DNA of 12,146 nt from URHD0088 sp041488295. Lineage in GTDB: Bacteria; Pseudomonadota; Alphaproteobacteria; ATCC43930; CGMCC-115725. Where the stretch lies: NCBI GenBank assembly GCA_041488295.1, contig JBGPOZ010000148.1, positions 1 to 12,146 of the forward strand, read 5' to 3'. The position numbers and the translations under genes were made by a program. Under the pieces are notes generated by a model, which was not told the origin of the DNA, ran no database searches, and saw nothing but the letters and a program-made list of their open reading frames with translations. This document shows, in pieces, positions 1 through 6,291 of the stretch. The first letter of the stretch is position 1; the number at the start of each line of letters is the position of its first letter.

Positions 1-327
1 GCAGCGCAGCTTGCCCTGGCGCAGGGCTATGCCGGCTTCAGTGCGAGCAATGTCCGCTCCAACGTCAATACCGTCGTCGAGGATTACGATCCCCTCTACG
101 GCCCTTGGTACGGGCCCGGCTTCTATCGATATCCATATTGGAACTATCCTTACGGCCCTTATTGGGCCCCCAGCCCCTATGCCTTCGAGCAAACCTCCGT
201 CACCATCGAAATCCAGCTCCGTCACGCGGTTTCCGGCGGCGACTACGATGGCGCCGACGTCATCGCGCAATTGCGATCGACCTATCCCGGAGCGGAGGGG
301 CCGCCGATACCGGCTCCGACCAGTTGA
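1..327 (+). CDS. C-terminal part of a Tyr/Pro/Gly-rich envelope protein, probably CC0125/CC1285-type lipoprotein (5' end outside window)
   Basis: An open frame runs from the first base to a TGA at 325-327 (108 residues) with no start in the window, so this is the 3' end of a longer gene. The visible protein begins AAQLALAQGYAGF. A strongly aromatic Gly/Pro stretch follows at about residues 30-62 (YGPWYGPGF, YPYWNYPYGPYW), then an apparent beta strand (TSVTIEIQL, about 66-74) and a closing acidic segment (GDYDGADVIAQL). This order (A-x-L-x-L-x-QGY-x-x-F, a Trp/Tyr/Gly-rich middle, a DA-x-x-V-I-x-x-L end) resembles from memory the CC0125/CC1285 family of alphaproteobacterial lipoproteins, whose function is unknown. 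The lipobox would lie upstream and is not visible. It converges on the DUF2794 gene across a 39-nt gap. That it is coding is likely; the family name is tentative. Confidence 0.6.
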   Translation, partial: AAQLALAQGYAGFSASNVRSNVNTVVEDYDPLYGPWYGPGFYRYPYWNYPYGPYWAPSPYAFEQTSVTIEIQLRHAVSGGDYDGADVIAQLRSTYPGAEGPPIPAPTS

Positions 328-345
328 AGCCCTCCGGCGCGGCGA

Positions 346-364
346 CGGTCGACGATCGCGACCG
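346..364. terminator. Short stem-loop between convergent genes
   Basis: CGGTCG (346-351) and CGACCG (359-364) form a perfect 6-bp stem with a 7-nt loop, in the 39-nt gap between two convergent stop codons (327 and 367). It has no T-run on either side, so it is not a canonical intrinsic terminator. Its placement is the main argument that it limits read-through in either direction. Confidence 0.25.
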
Positions 365-366
365 GA

Positions 367-720
367 TCAGGAACGCGCACTGACGAGCCAAGGCTTCTTG
401 CGGAAGATCGCCAGAGCCTCGCCCAAGGTCTTTCCCGCGTTCAGCTTCTCGCGGCCGGCGAGGACCAGGAAATCGCCCTGACGATGCGTGCCTCCGGCGC
501 ATTTCATGATGCAATAAGCAGGGCTCTCATGCGAATGGCGGAAGATCGAGAAGGCGGCAAAGCCGTCGCGATGATCGATCGCATAGTCGCGCCAGATGCC
601 GCGGATCACCTGCCGGCTGTAAAGAGCGAGAAGCTCGTTGAGCTCCGCCCGATTGAAGTAAACTGTTTTAGGTCTTTGCCGAAAATCGGCCAGTCGATGC
701 AAATTGGTCTGCCGCGTCAT
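367..720 (-). CDS. DUF2794 family protein
   Basis: Small soluble protein of 117 residues. It carries the DUF2794 signature across about residues 20-112: VYFNRAELNELLALYSRQV, then WRDYAIDH, FSIFRHSHESPAY, and a closing ALAIFRKKPWL. The family is known from Alphaproteobacteria as a conserved single-domain protein of roughly 110-130 residues and has no established function. The start ATG (718-720) is preceded by GGGGAG, but at only 2 nt, which is closer than ideal; an in-frame TTG six codons in is a possible alternative. There is no signal peptide or membrane segment. The 184-nt region upstream (721-904) shows no convincing gene; rare codons (AGA, ATA, TTA) cluster there, and a small inverted repeat GGCGA/TCGCC lies at 750-765. 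The hypothetical gene at 905-1366 is on the same strand and could be co-transcribed. Confidence 0.85.
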   Translation of the reverse strand: MTRQTNLHRLADFRQRPKTVYFNRAELNELLALYSRQVIRGIWRDYAIDHRDGFAAFSIFRHSHESPAYCIMKCAGGTHRQGDFLVLAGREKLNAGKTLGEALAIFRKKPWLVSARS

Positions 721-904
721 GACTCCCCGGGGCGCGCTAAGTCATTGTTGGCGAATTTTCTCGCCTTTATTCTGCCGATTTCGACCGTTCCGTCCAGCAT
801 CATGAGGATGCGTCGCGCCCGCGCATCCCCGCTGCGGCACGACCGCCGCACGCCCATCTCGCCGATCAAAGGGGCCGCGGCGATCTTTGCGCGGCCCGCT
901 TCGG

Positions 905-1366
905 TCAACGGCCGGCCATTGCGCCTTCGCGGGTCGCGACGGTCCGTTCGGCGGGCCGAGCGTCGCGCTCGGCAATCTCGACGTCCGGCTCGATTGCGAG
1001 AGACGGCAAGTTCCGTGCCTTGCGGCCGAACATCGCGACGAAGCGTTGCCACATCCCCGGACGGAAATGGAGAGCGAATTCGCGGTTGATCCTTTCCGCG
1101 TGCCGCTCGGCCTCAACCTGCGCCAGATGCGGCTCCCAATAGACGATTTTCCAACCGGCCAGGGCGGCTCCCACTTCTTCGCTCTGGGCGCGAGATACAT
1201 CGAGCATTGCACAATCGCATCGGGCATGAACCCGGGCATTGCCCCAGATGTCGAAGCTCAGCAGATGGTGGCTCGGGATATGCCGTAGGTAAGTGCCGTG
1301 CATCTCGAATTCGCTCGGGCGCTCGCGCATCGCCCGAAGCATCGGTGAAAGGTCGAGGTAGGGCAT
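905..1366 (-). CDS. Conserved-looking hypothetical protein (153 aa)
   Basis: The protein starts MPYLDLSPMLRAMRERP. It continues with FEMHGTYLRHIPSHHLLSFD, a Cys pair (CDC, in ARCDCAML) and a Trp-rich centre (LAGWKIVYWEP) leading to REFALHFRPGMWQRF. The composition is balanced and unlike a shadow frame, with no signal peptide or membrane segment. The start is set by AGGAG placed 8 nt before the ATG at 1364-1366; an ATG two codons earlier (1372) sits only 2 nt from the same AGGAG and is less likely. From memory similar small proteins with an M-PYLDLSPM start occur in other alphaproteobacteria, but I know of no function. The last 40 or so residues are Arg/Glu/Ala-rich and look disordered. Confidence 0.65.
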   Translation of the reverse strand: MPYLDLSPMLRAMRERPSEFEMHGTYLRHIPSHHLLSFDIWGNARVHARCDCAMLDVSRAQSEEVGAALAGWKIVYWEPHLAQVEAERHAERINREFALHFRPGMWQRFVAMFGRKARNLPSLAIEPDVEIAERDARPAERTVATREGAMAGR

Positions 1367-1720
1367 GACCATTTCTCCTGTGACAGAGCGGACAGCGAGC
1401 GGGACCCCGACAAGGCGACCGCTCGCCGGGCAAACGCCGAACGCCGCTCGGCGATCTCTTGCCTCAGGAAAAAAAGTCATCGCCGGGCGGCGGCGAGAGC
1501 GCCGCGCCGGATCCGAGCCGCCGATGGAAACGCTGCTTGCCGGACGGGGTGGGAAAGCGGTATCTCATGGCCGACCGTGCCGCGCGTATCGAGATGTCAG
1601 CCTGCGGCGCCCGGCACCGAGGAGTGAGGCTGTTGATTCCAAGCGCATGCCGGTCGGCGTCCGATCCCGGCGTATTAGACGGCGGCTCGCCGGCACGGGC
1701 GGCTCAAACGCCATGATGCG
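1367..1720. other. 354-nt divergent intergenic region without a gene
   Basis: This region separates the leftward hypothetical from the rightward TPR gene, so promoters for both should lie here. I find no confident -35/-10 pair on either strand. Open frames on the + strand through this stretch have Arg/Ser/Pro-rich translations typical of non-coding GC-rich DNA, and I reject them. The one distinct element is a minus-strand hairpin followed by seven T residues (1469-1496, listed separately). No Shine-Dalgarno sequence is evident just before the TPR gene. Confidence 0.5.
1469..1496 (-). terminator. Intrinsic-terminator-like hairpin with T7 tract
   Basis: Read on the minus strand, TCGCCG (1496-1491), loop CCGCC and CGGCGA (1485-1480) form a 6-bp GC-rich stem. 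TGAC and then seven T (1475-1469) follow. The 4-nt offset between stem and T-run weakens it as a terminator. No minus-strand gene lies immediately upstream. It would either insulate the hypothetical gene at 905-1366 from antisense transcription or end an unannotated short transcript. Confidence 0.35.
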
Positions 1721-2365
1721 ATGAGCGATATCTTTCGCGAGATCGACGAAGAGCTTCGTCGCGACAATCTGACCAAGCTGTGGGCGCGCTACGGCCATTT
1801 TGTCATCGGCTTTGCCGTGCTCATCGTCCTCATCACCGCGGCGATCGTCGGTTGGCGCGAGTATCAGACGCGCCAGCGGCATGCCGAGAGCCTGCGATAT
1901 GCAGCCGCGCTCGAGCTTGCGCAGAAGAACGAGGTGGCGAAGGCGGCCGATGCCTTCGCCGTCCTGGCGCGGGAAGCGGGTGGCGGCGGGGCGGTCCTCG
2001 CCCGTCTCCAGGAGGCGGCGCTGCGCGCCAAAGCCGGCGACGAGCCGGCCGCGATCGCGTCTTACAAGGCGCTCGCGCGGGATGGTTCGGTCGATGCGAC
2101 CTATCGCGATCTCGCGACTCTGCTCGGGGCGCTGCACGAGCTGGGCTCGGCCGAGCCCAAGGCGGTCATCGCCGAGGTCGAGCCGCTGACGAAAGACGGC
2201 AATCCATGGCGCCCGACCGCCCGGGAGATCACCGCTCTTGCGCATTTGCGCGCCGATGAACGGAACGAGGCGCGCGACATCTACAAAACGCTTGCCGATG
2301 ACCTCGCGGCGCCGCAAGCGCTGCGCCAGCGCGCCGCCGAGATGGCCGCGGCACTGGCGGGATGA
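1721..2365 (+). CDS. YfgM-like membrane-anchored tetratricopeptide protein (TPR_21 domain)
   Basis: 214 residues. A short cytoplasmic N-terminus (MSDIFREIDEELRRDNLTKL) is followed by one membrane segment (about 26-45, HFVIGFAVLIVLITAAIVGW) and a periplasmic helical-repeat domain rich in Ala and Leu (about 50-214). This is the layout of the YfgM / PF09976 family. YfgM is the ancillary SecYEG-associated protein in Escherichia coli that links translocon and periplasmic chaperones, and it lies directly upstream of bamB and der there, as here. The first ATG of this pattern is chosen because the conserved amphipathic N-terminus begins at it; there is no clear ribosome binding site. The stop overlaps the bamB start in an ATGA, which suggests translational coupling. 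The fold and neighbourhood are secure; the exact role in alphaproteobacteria is inferred from the enterobacterial protein. Confidence 0.88.
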   Translation: MSDIFREIDEELRRDNLTKLWARYGHFVIGFAVLIVLITAAIVGWREYQTRQRHAESLRYAAALELAQKNEVAKAADAFAVLAREAGGGGAVLARLQEAALRAKAGDEPAAIASYKALARDGSVDATYRDLATLLGALHELGSAEPKAVIAEVEPLTKDGNPWRPTAREITALAHLRADERNEARDIYKTLADDLAAPQALRQRAAEMAAALAG

Positions 2366-3699
2366 CGAGCGGCATGGCGCGGCGTTGGACCGTCCTTGCG
2401 CTCTCGGCACTCGCTCTCGGCGGCTGCAGCTTCCTCGAGGACAATCTGCTCGGTCCGGCGCACAAGGATCCGTTGCCGGGCGAGCGTCTCTCCGTGCTCA
2501 GCCTCGACAAGCGCCTCGAACCCGACCCCGAACTGGCGCAGCTCGTGATCCGCCTGCCGCGCCCCGTCGTCAACAAGGAGTGGCCCGAAGCCGGCGGCTA
2601 CCCCAACCATGCGATGCAACACCTCGCGCTCGGCGATGACGTGAAGACGGAGTGGCGGACGAGCGTCGGGGACGGCTCCTCGCGCTATGGCCGGGTTCTC
2701 GCGCCGCCGGTGGTGAGTGCCGACCGTGTCTTCACCATGGATGCCGGGTCGAACGTCAGCGCGTTCGACCGGAAATCGGGCAAGCGGGCTTGGGAGGTCG
2801 ATCTCACGCCCGAAGATGCGGGTAAGGCCTATGGCGGCGGTCTCGCCTTTGCCGATGGCCGCATCTTCGTCGGTACCGGCTACGCGCAAATCGTGGCGCT
2901 CGACGCGGCGAGCGGCAAGGAGATATGGCGCCAGAGCGTCGTCGCGCCGCTGCGCAGCGCGCCCACCGTGTCGGATGGCCGCGTCTTCGCCGTCACCGTC
3001 GACAATCAGCTGCAAACGCTGTCCGCCGAGGACGGCCATCAACTCTGGAGCCACACGGGAACGCCCGAGACGGCGGGATTGCTCGGCGGCGCCAGCCCGG
3101 CCGTGGAGGGCGACGTCGTCGTCGTCGCCTATTCCTCCGGCGAGCTCTTCGCGCTCCGCGTCGAGAATGGCCGCCAGCTCTGGTCCGACAATCTCGCGCT
3201 GACGCGCCGCACCGACGCCATCTCGGCGCTTGCCGACATTCGCGGTCGGCCGGTGATCGACCGGGGCAGCGTCTTCGCCATCAGCCATAGCGGGCGCATG
3301 GTCGCGATCGACCTCAGAACCGGCGAGCGGAGCTGGGAGCAGGATATCGGCGGCATCGAAACGCCTTGGGTCGCCGGCGATTTCATCTATCTGGTGACCA
3401 ATGACCGCGAATTGGTTTGCCTGACGCGCCGCGATGGCCGGGTGCGCTGGGTCGCGGAATTGCCGCGCTATCAGAATCCGGAGAAGAAGAAGGGCGCGAT
3501 GAGCTGGGCTGGTCCTGTTCTCGCCGGCGATCGCCTCGTCATCGTCTCCTCGCTCGGCGAAGCGATGTCCTACTCGCCCTATACCGGCAACGCGCTCGGG
3601 CGGATCGAGCTTCCGGAGGGCGCGTTCGTCACCCCGGTGCTCGCCGACCAGACGCTGTTTGTCCTGACCGACGACGCCGATCTCGTCGCCATCCGCTAG
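2362..3699 (+). CDS. bamB: Outer membrane protein assembly factor BamB (PQQ-like beta-propeller lipoprotein)
   Basis: 445 residues. A lipoprotein signal peptide (MTSGMARRWTVLALSALALG) ends in the lipobox LGGC with Cys22. Residue +2 is Ser, not Asp, consistent with outer-membrane targeting. A Pro-rich linker leads into a propeller of repeats with a D-x-x-[ST/N]-G-[K/R]-x-x-W signature: FDRKSGKRAWE (135-145), LDAASGKEIWR (180-190), LSAEDGHQLWS (220-230), LRVENGRQLWS (265-275), IDLRTGERSWE (316-326) and LTRRDGRVRWV (354-364). BamB is the beta-propeller subunit of the BAM complex that folds beta-barrel proteins into the outer membrane and docks on BamA. It overlaps the upstream TPR gene by four bases and is followed after 67 nt by der, the order common in Proteobacteria. 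A second in-frame Met (codon 5) could also be the start. The length fits alphaproteobacterial BamB, somewhat longer than the E. coli protein. Confidence 0.92.
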   Translation: MTSGMARRWTVLALSALALGGCSFLEDNLLGPAHKDPLPGERLSVLSLDKRLEPDPELAQLVIRLPRPVVNKEWPEAGGYPNHAMQHLALGDDVKTEWRTSVGDGSSRYGRVLAPPVVSADRVFTMDAGSNVSAFDRKSGKRAWEVDLTPEDAGKAYGGGLAFADGRIFVGTGYAQIVALDAASGKEIWRQSVVAPLRSAPTVSDGRVFAVTVDNQLQTLSAEDGHQLWSHTGTPETAGLLGGASPAVEGDVVVVAYSSGELFALRVENGRQLWSDNLALTRRTDAISALADIRGRPVIDRGSVFAISHSGRMVAIDLRTGERSWEQDIGGIETPWVAGDFIYLVTNDRELVCLTRRDGRVRWVAELPRYQNPEKKKGAMSWAGPVLAGDRLVIVSSLGEAMSYSPYTGNALGRIELPEGAFVTPVLADQTLFVLTDDADLVAIR

Positions 3700-3766
3700 C
3701 CGAAGCCAGCGATCCATCAAAGATTGTCGTTCATCCGGCGGGCTATAGCTGGTAGCTGATGGCGCC

Positions 3767-5107
3767 ATGAGCTTCACCGCCGCGATCATCGGACGGCCGA
3801 ATGTCGGCAAATCGACCTTGTTCAACCGCCTGGTTGGACAGCGTCTGGCGCTGGTCGACGACACGCCCGGCGTGACGCGCGACCGCCGCGAGGGCGAGGC
3901 GCGGCTGGGCGATCTGCGCTTTCGCGTCATCGACACGGCGGGACTCGAGGATTTGCACGGCGACACTCTCGAAGGGCGCATGCGACGCCAGACCGAGCAG
4001 GCGATCGCCGCCGCTGACGTCGTCCTCTTTCTCATCGACGCCCGTGTCGGCGTCACGGCGCTCGACAAGCATTTCGCCGATTGGCTGCGCCGCGGCAAGG
4101 CGCCGGTGGTCGTCGTCGCCAACAAGATGGAGGGTCGGGCCGGGGCCGCCGGCGCTACCGAGGCCTTCGCCCTCGGCTTGGGCGAGCCGATCGCGATCTC
4201 GGCCGAGCATGGCGAGGGGCTGGGCGATCTCTTCGACGCGCTGGCGCCCTTTTCCGCCGCGCCGGCGGAGCCGGCTCCGGAAGAAGATACGGTGGCGAAA
4301 CCGATCCAGCTCGCGGTGGTCGGCCGACCGAATGTCGGGAAATCGACCTTGGTCAACCGTCTCATCGGCGAGGATCGCATGTTGACCGGCCCCGAGGCCG
4401 GGATCACGCGGGATGCGATCGCGATCGACTGGTCATGGCGCGGCCGCCCCTTCCGCGTCTTCGACACGGCCGGGATGCGGCGCCGGCCGCGGGTCGAGGG
4501 AAAGATAGAGAAACTCTCGGTCGCCGACACGTTGCGCGCCATCCGCTTCGCCGAGATCGTCATCCTCGTCATCGATGCGACGCAGCCCTTCGAGCGCCAG
4601 GATCTGACGATCGGCCGGCTTGTCGAGGATGAAGGACGCGCCATCGTTCTTGCGCTCAGCAAATGGGACCTCGTCACCGACAAAACCGCGGCGCGGCGCC
4701 GCATCGAGGATCGCCTGCAGACCTCGCTGCCGCAGCTTCAGGGCATTGCCGCTGCGCCGGTCTCCGGCAAGACCGGAGAAGGGCTCGACGCGCTGATGAA
4801 TGCGGCGACGAAAGCGCACGAGATCTGGAACCGCCGCATTCCGACGCCGCAGCTCAATCGCTGGCTCGCCGTCATCCAAGAGCGCCACCCGCCGCCGCTC
4901 GTCTCCGGGCGACGCCTGCGCCTCAGATACATGACGCAAGCCAATATCCGGCCGCCGACTTTCGCGCTTTTTTCGTCGAAGCCCGGCGATCTGCCGGATT
5001 CCTACCGGCGTTATCTCGTCAACCTGATGCGCGCCGACTTCGATCTCCCGGGAGTGCCGATCCGGGTCATGCTGCGCAAGGGCAAGAACCCGTATGTTCC
5101 AGAGTGA
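3767..5107 (+). CDS. der: Ribosome biogenesis GTPase Der (EngA)
   Basis: 446 residues with the two tandem GTPase domains and C-terminal KH-like domain unique to Der, which acts in 50S subunit maturation. In domain 1: G1 GRPNVGKST at 9-17, G3 DTAG at 56-59, G4 NKME at 119-122. In domain 2: G1 GRPNVGKST at 186-194, G3 DTAG at 233-236, G4 SKWD at 298-301. The KH-like domain spans about 350-446 and ends RKGKNPY. A short acidic/Pro-Ala linker (about 163-178) separates the GTPase domains. Two G4 details differ from the textbook NKxD: domain 1 has Glu instead of Asp, usual for alphaproteobacterial Der, and domain 2 has Ser instead of Asn, which I do not recall as usual. The start follows directly from the conserved MSFTAAIIGRPN beginning, although no strong Shine-Dalgarno is present. 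It lies 67 nt after bamB and is probably co-transcribed. No terminator is evident after it. Confidence 0.97.
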   Translation: MSFTAAIIGRPNVGKSTLFNRLVGQRLALVDDTPGVTRDRREGEARLGDLRFRVIDTAGLEDLHGDTLEGRMRRQTEQAIAAADVVLFLIDARVGVTALDKHFADWLRRGKAPVVVVANKMEGRAGAAGATEAFALGLGEPIAISAEHGEGLGDLFDALAPFSAAPAEPAPEEDTVAKPIQLAVVGRPNVGKSTLVNRLIGEDRMLTGPEAGITRDAIAIDWSWRGRPFRVFDTAGMRRRPRVEGKIEKLSVADTLRAIRFAEIVILVIDATQPFERQDLTIGRLVEDEGRAIVLALSKWDLVTDKTAARRRIEDRLQTSLPQLQGIAAAPVSGKTGEGLDALMNAATKAHEIWNRRIPTPQLNRWLAVIQERHPPPLVSGRRLRLRYMTQANIRPPTFALFSSKPGDLPDSYRRYLVNLMRADFDLPGVPIRVMLRKGKNPYVPE

Positions 5108-5116
5108 TGGTTGTCA

Positions 5117-5150
5117 TTCACCACGAAGGCACGGAGGTCACGGAGAAGAA
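5117..5150 (+). repeat. Left inverted-repeat arm with 9-nt sub-units
   Basis: The arm consists of three degenerate copies of a CACGGAGG-type unit (CACGAAGG, CACGGAGGT, CACGGAGAA) after TTCAC. It lies 10 nt after the der stop and 10 nt before the GxxExxY stop codon. Compared with the right arm it has lost one base in the first unit. Confidence 0.8.
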
Positions 5151-5160
5151 CCACTCGCCT

Positions 5161-5541
5161 TCAGAGGACGAACCGGCGAAGCCCGTCCTTGAGCGTGACG
5201 CTGTTGAAGTTCATCAAAAGCCCAACTTTAAGACCGCTCAAGGGAAGGTACGTTAGCATCTGGGCTTCGTGGATTGGGGCGAGGCGGTCGACGGCCTTAA
5301 TTTCAATAATAAGCTCCCGCTCGACGACGATATCCATGCGATAGCGACAATCGAGGCGCACCGCTTTGTAGACGACTGGAAGCGGTGTTTGGCGAGTGAA
5401 TGAGACTGCATTCTGTACGAATTCGAAGCATAGGCACTCTTCGTAAGCCGATTCGAGGAGTCCTGGCCCAAGTTGACGATGTACATCGATCGCCAACTTG
5501 ATGACGCGTTCGCTCAGTGCGCTTCCATGAGAAAGTGCCAA
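5161..5541 (-). CDS. GxxExxY family protein (PD-(D/E)XK nuclease-like fold)
   Basis: The signature GLLESAY is present within LGPGLLESAYEECL. It is followed by a D-(x)9-ExK core (MDIVVERELIIEIKAV) and the HEAQMLTYLPLSGLKVGLLMNFN block that ends the family. Together these match the restriction-endonuclease-like PD-(D/E)XK fold assigned to GxxExxY proteins; no member has a firmly established role that I know of. The start used here is the TTG at 5539-5541, preceded by GGAG at 6 nt, giving 126 residues, the usual family size. The frame stays open to an ATG at 5604 (147 residues), but that start has no Shine-Dalgarno, lies inside the SDR coding region and would add residues translated from the flanking repeat (TEDTEKK). 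The candidate active residues D, E and K are all intact, so it need not be a pseudogene. Codon choice is less GC-biased than in its neighbours, suggesting recent arrival. Confidence 0.85.
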   Translation of the reverse strand: MALSHGSALSERVIKLAIDVHRQLGPGLLESAYEECLCFEFVQNAVSFTRQTPLPVVYKAVRLDCRYRMDIVVERELIIEIKAVDRLAPIHEAQMLTYLPLSGLKVGLLMNFNSVTLKDGLRRFVL

Positions 5542-5542
5542 T

Positions 5543-5577
5543 TTCTTCTCCGTGTCCTCCGTGACCCCCGTGGTGAA
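5543..5577 (-). repeat. Right inverted-repeat arm, carrying the likely ribosome binding site of the GxxExxY gene
   Basis: Read on the minus strand, TTCAC is followed by three in-register 9-nt units (CACGGGGGT, CACGGAGGA, CACGGAGAA) and a final GAA. The last unit provides GGAG 6 nt before the TTG at 5541. The arm begins one base inside the SDR stop codon (5579-5581), counting inward. In the longer reading of the gene the 9-nt units encode TE-DTE-like repeats. Confidence 0.8.
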
Positions 5578-5578
5578 A

Positions 5579-6286
5579 TCAGCGGACCCGCACGATCTCG
5601 CCATGCCGCGCGCAATCGGCGGTGGCGAGGTCGACGAATGCGTCGGTCACGTCCTCGGGCGCGCGGAGCTTTGCCGCGGTCTCGAGCGGGAAGGCGGCGG
5701 CGCGGAGCTTGGTGCGGACGATGCCGGGGTCGATGAGGTTGACGCGGAGCGGCGTCTTCGTCACTTCGCCGGCATAAGTGCGTGCCAGCGTTTCGAGCCC
5801 GGCTTTGCTGGCGGCGTAGGCGCCCCAATAGGGATGGATGGCGGTCGTCACGGCGCAGGTGACGAAGATGGCACGGCCGGCCGGCGCCTGACGAAGCAGC
5901 GGGTCGAGGGTGCGCACAAGGCGCCAATTGGCGGTGAGGTTGACGGCGACGATGCGGTCCCAATCGCGCGCATCGATATGCCCCATCGGCGACAGCGGGC
6001 CGATCGTCGCGGCATTGCCGACAAAGATGTCGAGCCGCCCGAAGCGTTGATGGAGCGAGGGGCCGATCTGGTCGAGCTTCGCGCCGTCGGCGAGGTCGAG
6101 CGGCAGCAATGTCGCGGTCCCGCCGGCCTTCCGCACCGCGTCGTCGACCTCCTCGAGGCCGCCGACCGTGCGGGCGATCAGCACGATGTGCGCGCCCACC
6201 TCTGCAAAGCGCCGGGCGACCGCGGCGCCAATGCCGCGCGAGGCGCCGGTGATCAGCGCGACGCGCCCGGCCAATCGCTTTTCCAT
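5579..6286 (-). CDS. SDR family NAD(P)-dependent oxidoreductase
   Basis: Classical short-chain dehydrogenase of 235 residues with a Rossmann fold. Motifs: cofactor glycine motif TGASRGIG (13-20), NAA (91-93, in place of NAG), Asn116 in VNL, the YxxxK pair Tyr157/Lys161 (YAASK) and the PG motif after strand 6 (IDPGIVRT, 185-192). The position that normally holds the catalytic Ser, 13 residues before Tyr157, is Cys144 (FVTCAV). The start at 6284-6286 is chosen because the fold begins directly after it; longer frames run into purF. It follows the purF stop by 5 nt, so the two are almost certainly one transcript, an arrangement seen in many alphaproteobacteria. The substrate is unknown, and nothing in the sequence ties it to purine chemistry. 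Confidence 0.9.
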   Translation of the reverse strand: MEKRLAGRVALITGASRGIGAAVARRFAEVGAHIVLIARTVGGLEEVDDAVRKAGGTATLLPLDLADGAKLDQIGPSLHQRFGRLDIFVGNAATIGPLSPMGHIDARDWDRIVAVNLTANWRLVRTLDPLLRQAPAGRAIFVTCAVTTAIHPYWGAYAASKAGLETLARTYAGEVTKTPLRVNLIDPGIVRTKLRAAAFPLETAAKLRAPEDVTDAFVDLATADCARHGEIVRVR

Positions 6287-6291
6287 GGAGA

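Larger units (their letters stand above)
5117..5577. mobile_element. GxxExxY gene unit bounded by 34/35-bp inverted repeats (putative mobile cassette)
   Basis: The unit is 461 bp. Its left arm (5117-5150, + strand) and right arm (5577-5543, read on the minus strand) match at 31 of 35 aligned columns, with three mismatches and one 1-nt gap. Both start TTCACCACG and end CACGGAGAAGAA pointing inward. Everything between the arms is the GxxExxY gene. The unit lies exactly in the space between the stops of der (5107) and the SDR gene (5579), so neither neighbour is broken. I see no clear target-site duplication (left flank TTGTCA, right flank ATCAGC) and no transposase, so any mobility would have to be supplied in trans. 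Calling it mobile is inference; the repeats themselves are plain in the sequence. Confidence 0.45.

Noticed and set aside
717..1052. A minus-strand frame (111 codons) ending in an ATGA overlap with the DUF2794 start
   Set aside because: Its N-terminal half overlaps the better-supported gene at 905-1366 and is Arg-rich. The non-overlapping part uses rare codons (AGA, ATA, TTA), and no internal start has a ribosome binding site.
1365..1724. A plus-strand frame filling the divergent gap and overlapping the TPR start by ATGA
   Set aside because: The translation is Arg/Ser/Pro-rich with no recognisable motif, and its ATG lies on the opposite strand of the hypothetical gene's start region.
3724..3752. 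TTGTCG ... TATAGC as a separate der promoter
   Set aside because: The spacer is only about 14 nt and der is close enough to bamB for co-transcription.
2281..4704. A very long minus-strand frame (over 800 codons) opposite bamB and der
   Set aside because: It is antisense to two confidently identified genes, the product is Arg/Ser-rich, and it is a typical GC-rich shadow frame.
5110..5120. Target-site duplication at the ends of the GxxExxY unit
   Set aside because: The flanks TTGTCA and ATCAGC share only a TCA offset between them, which is not a convincing duplication.
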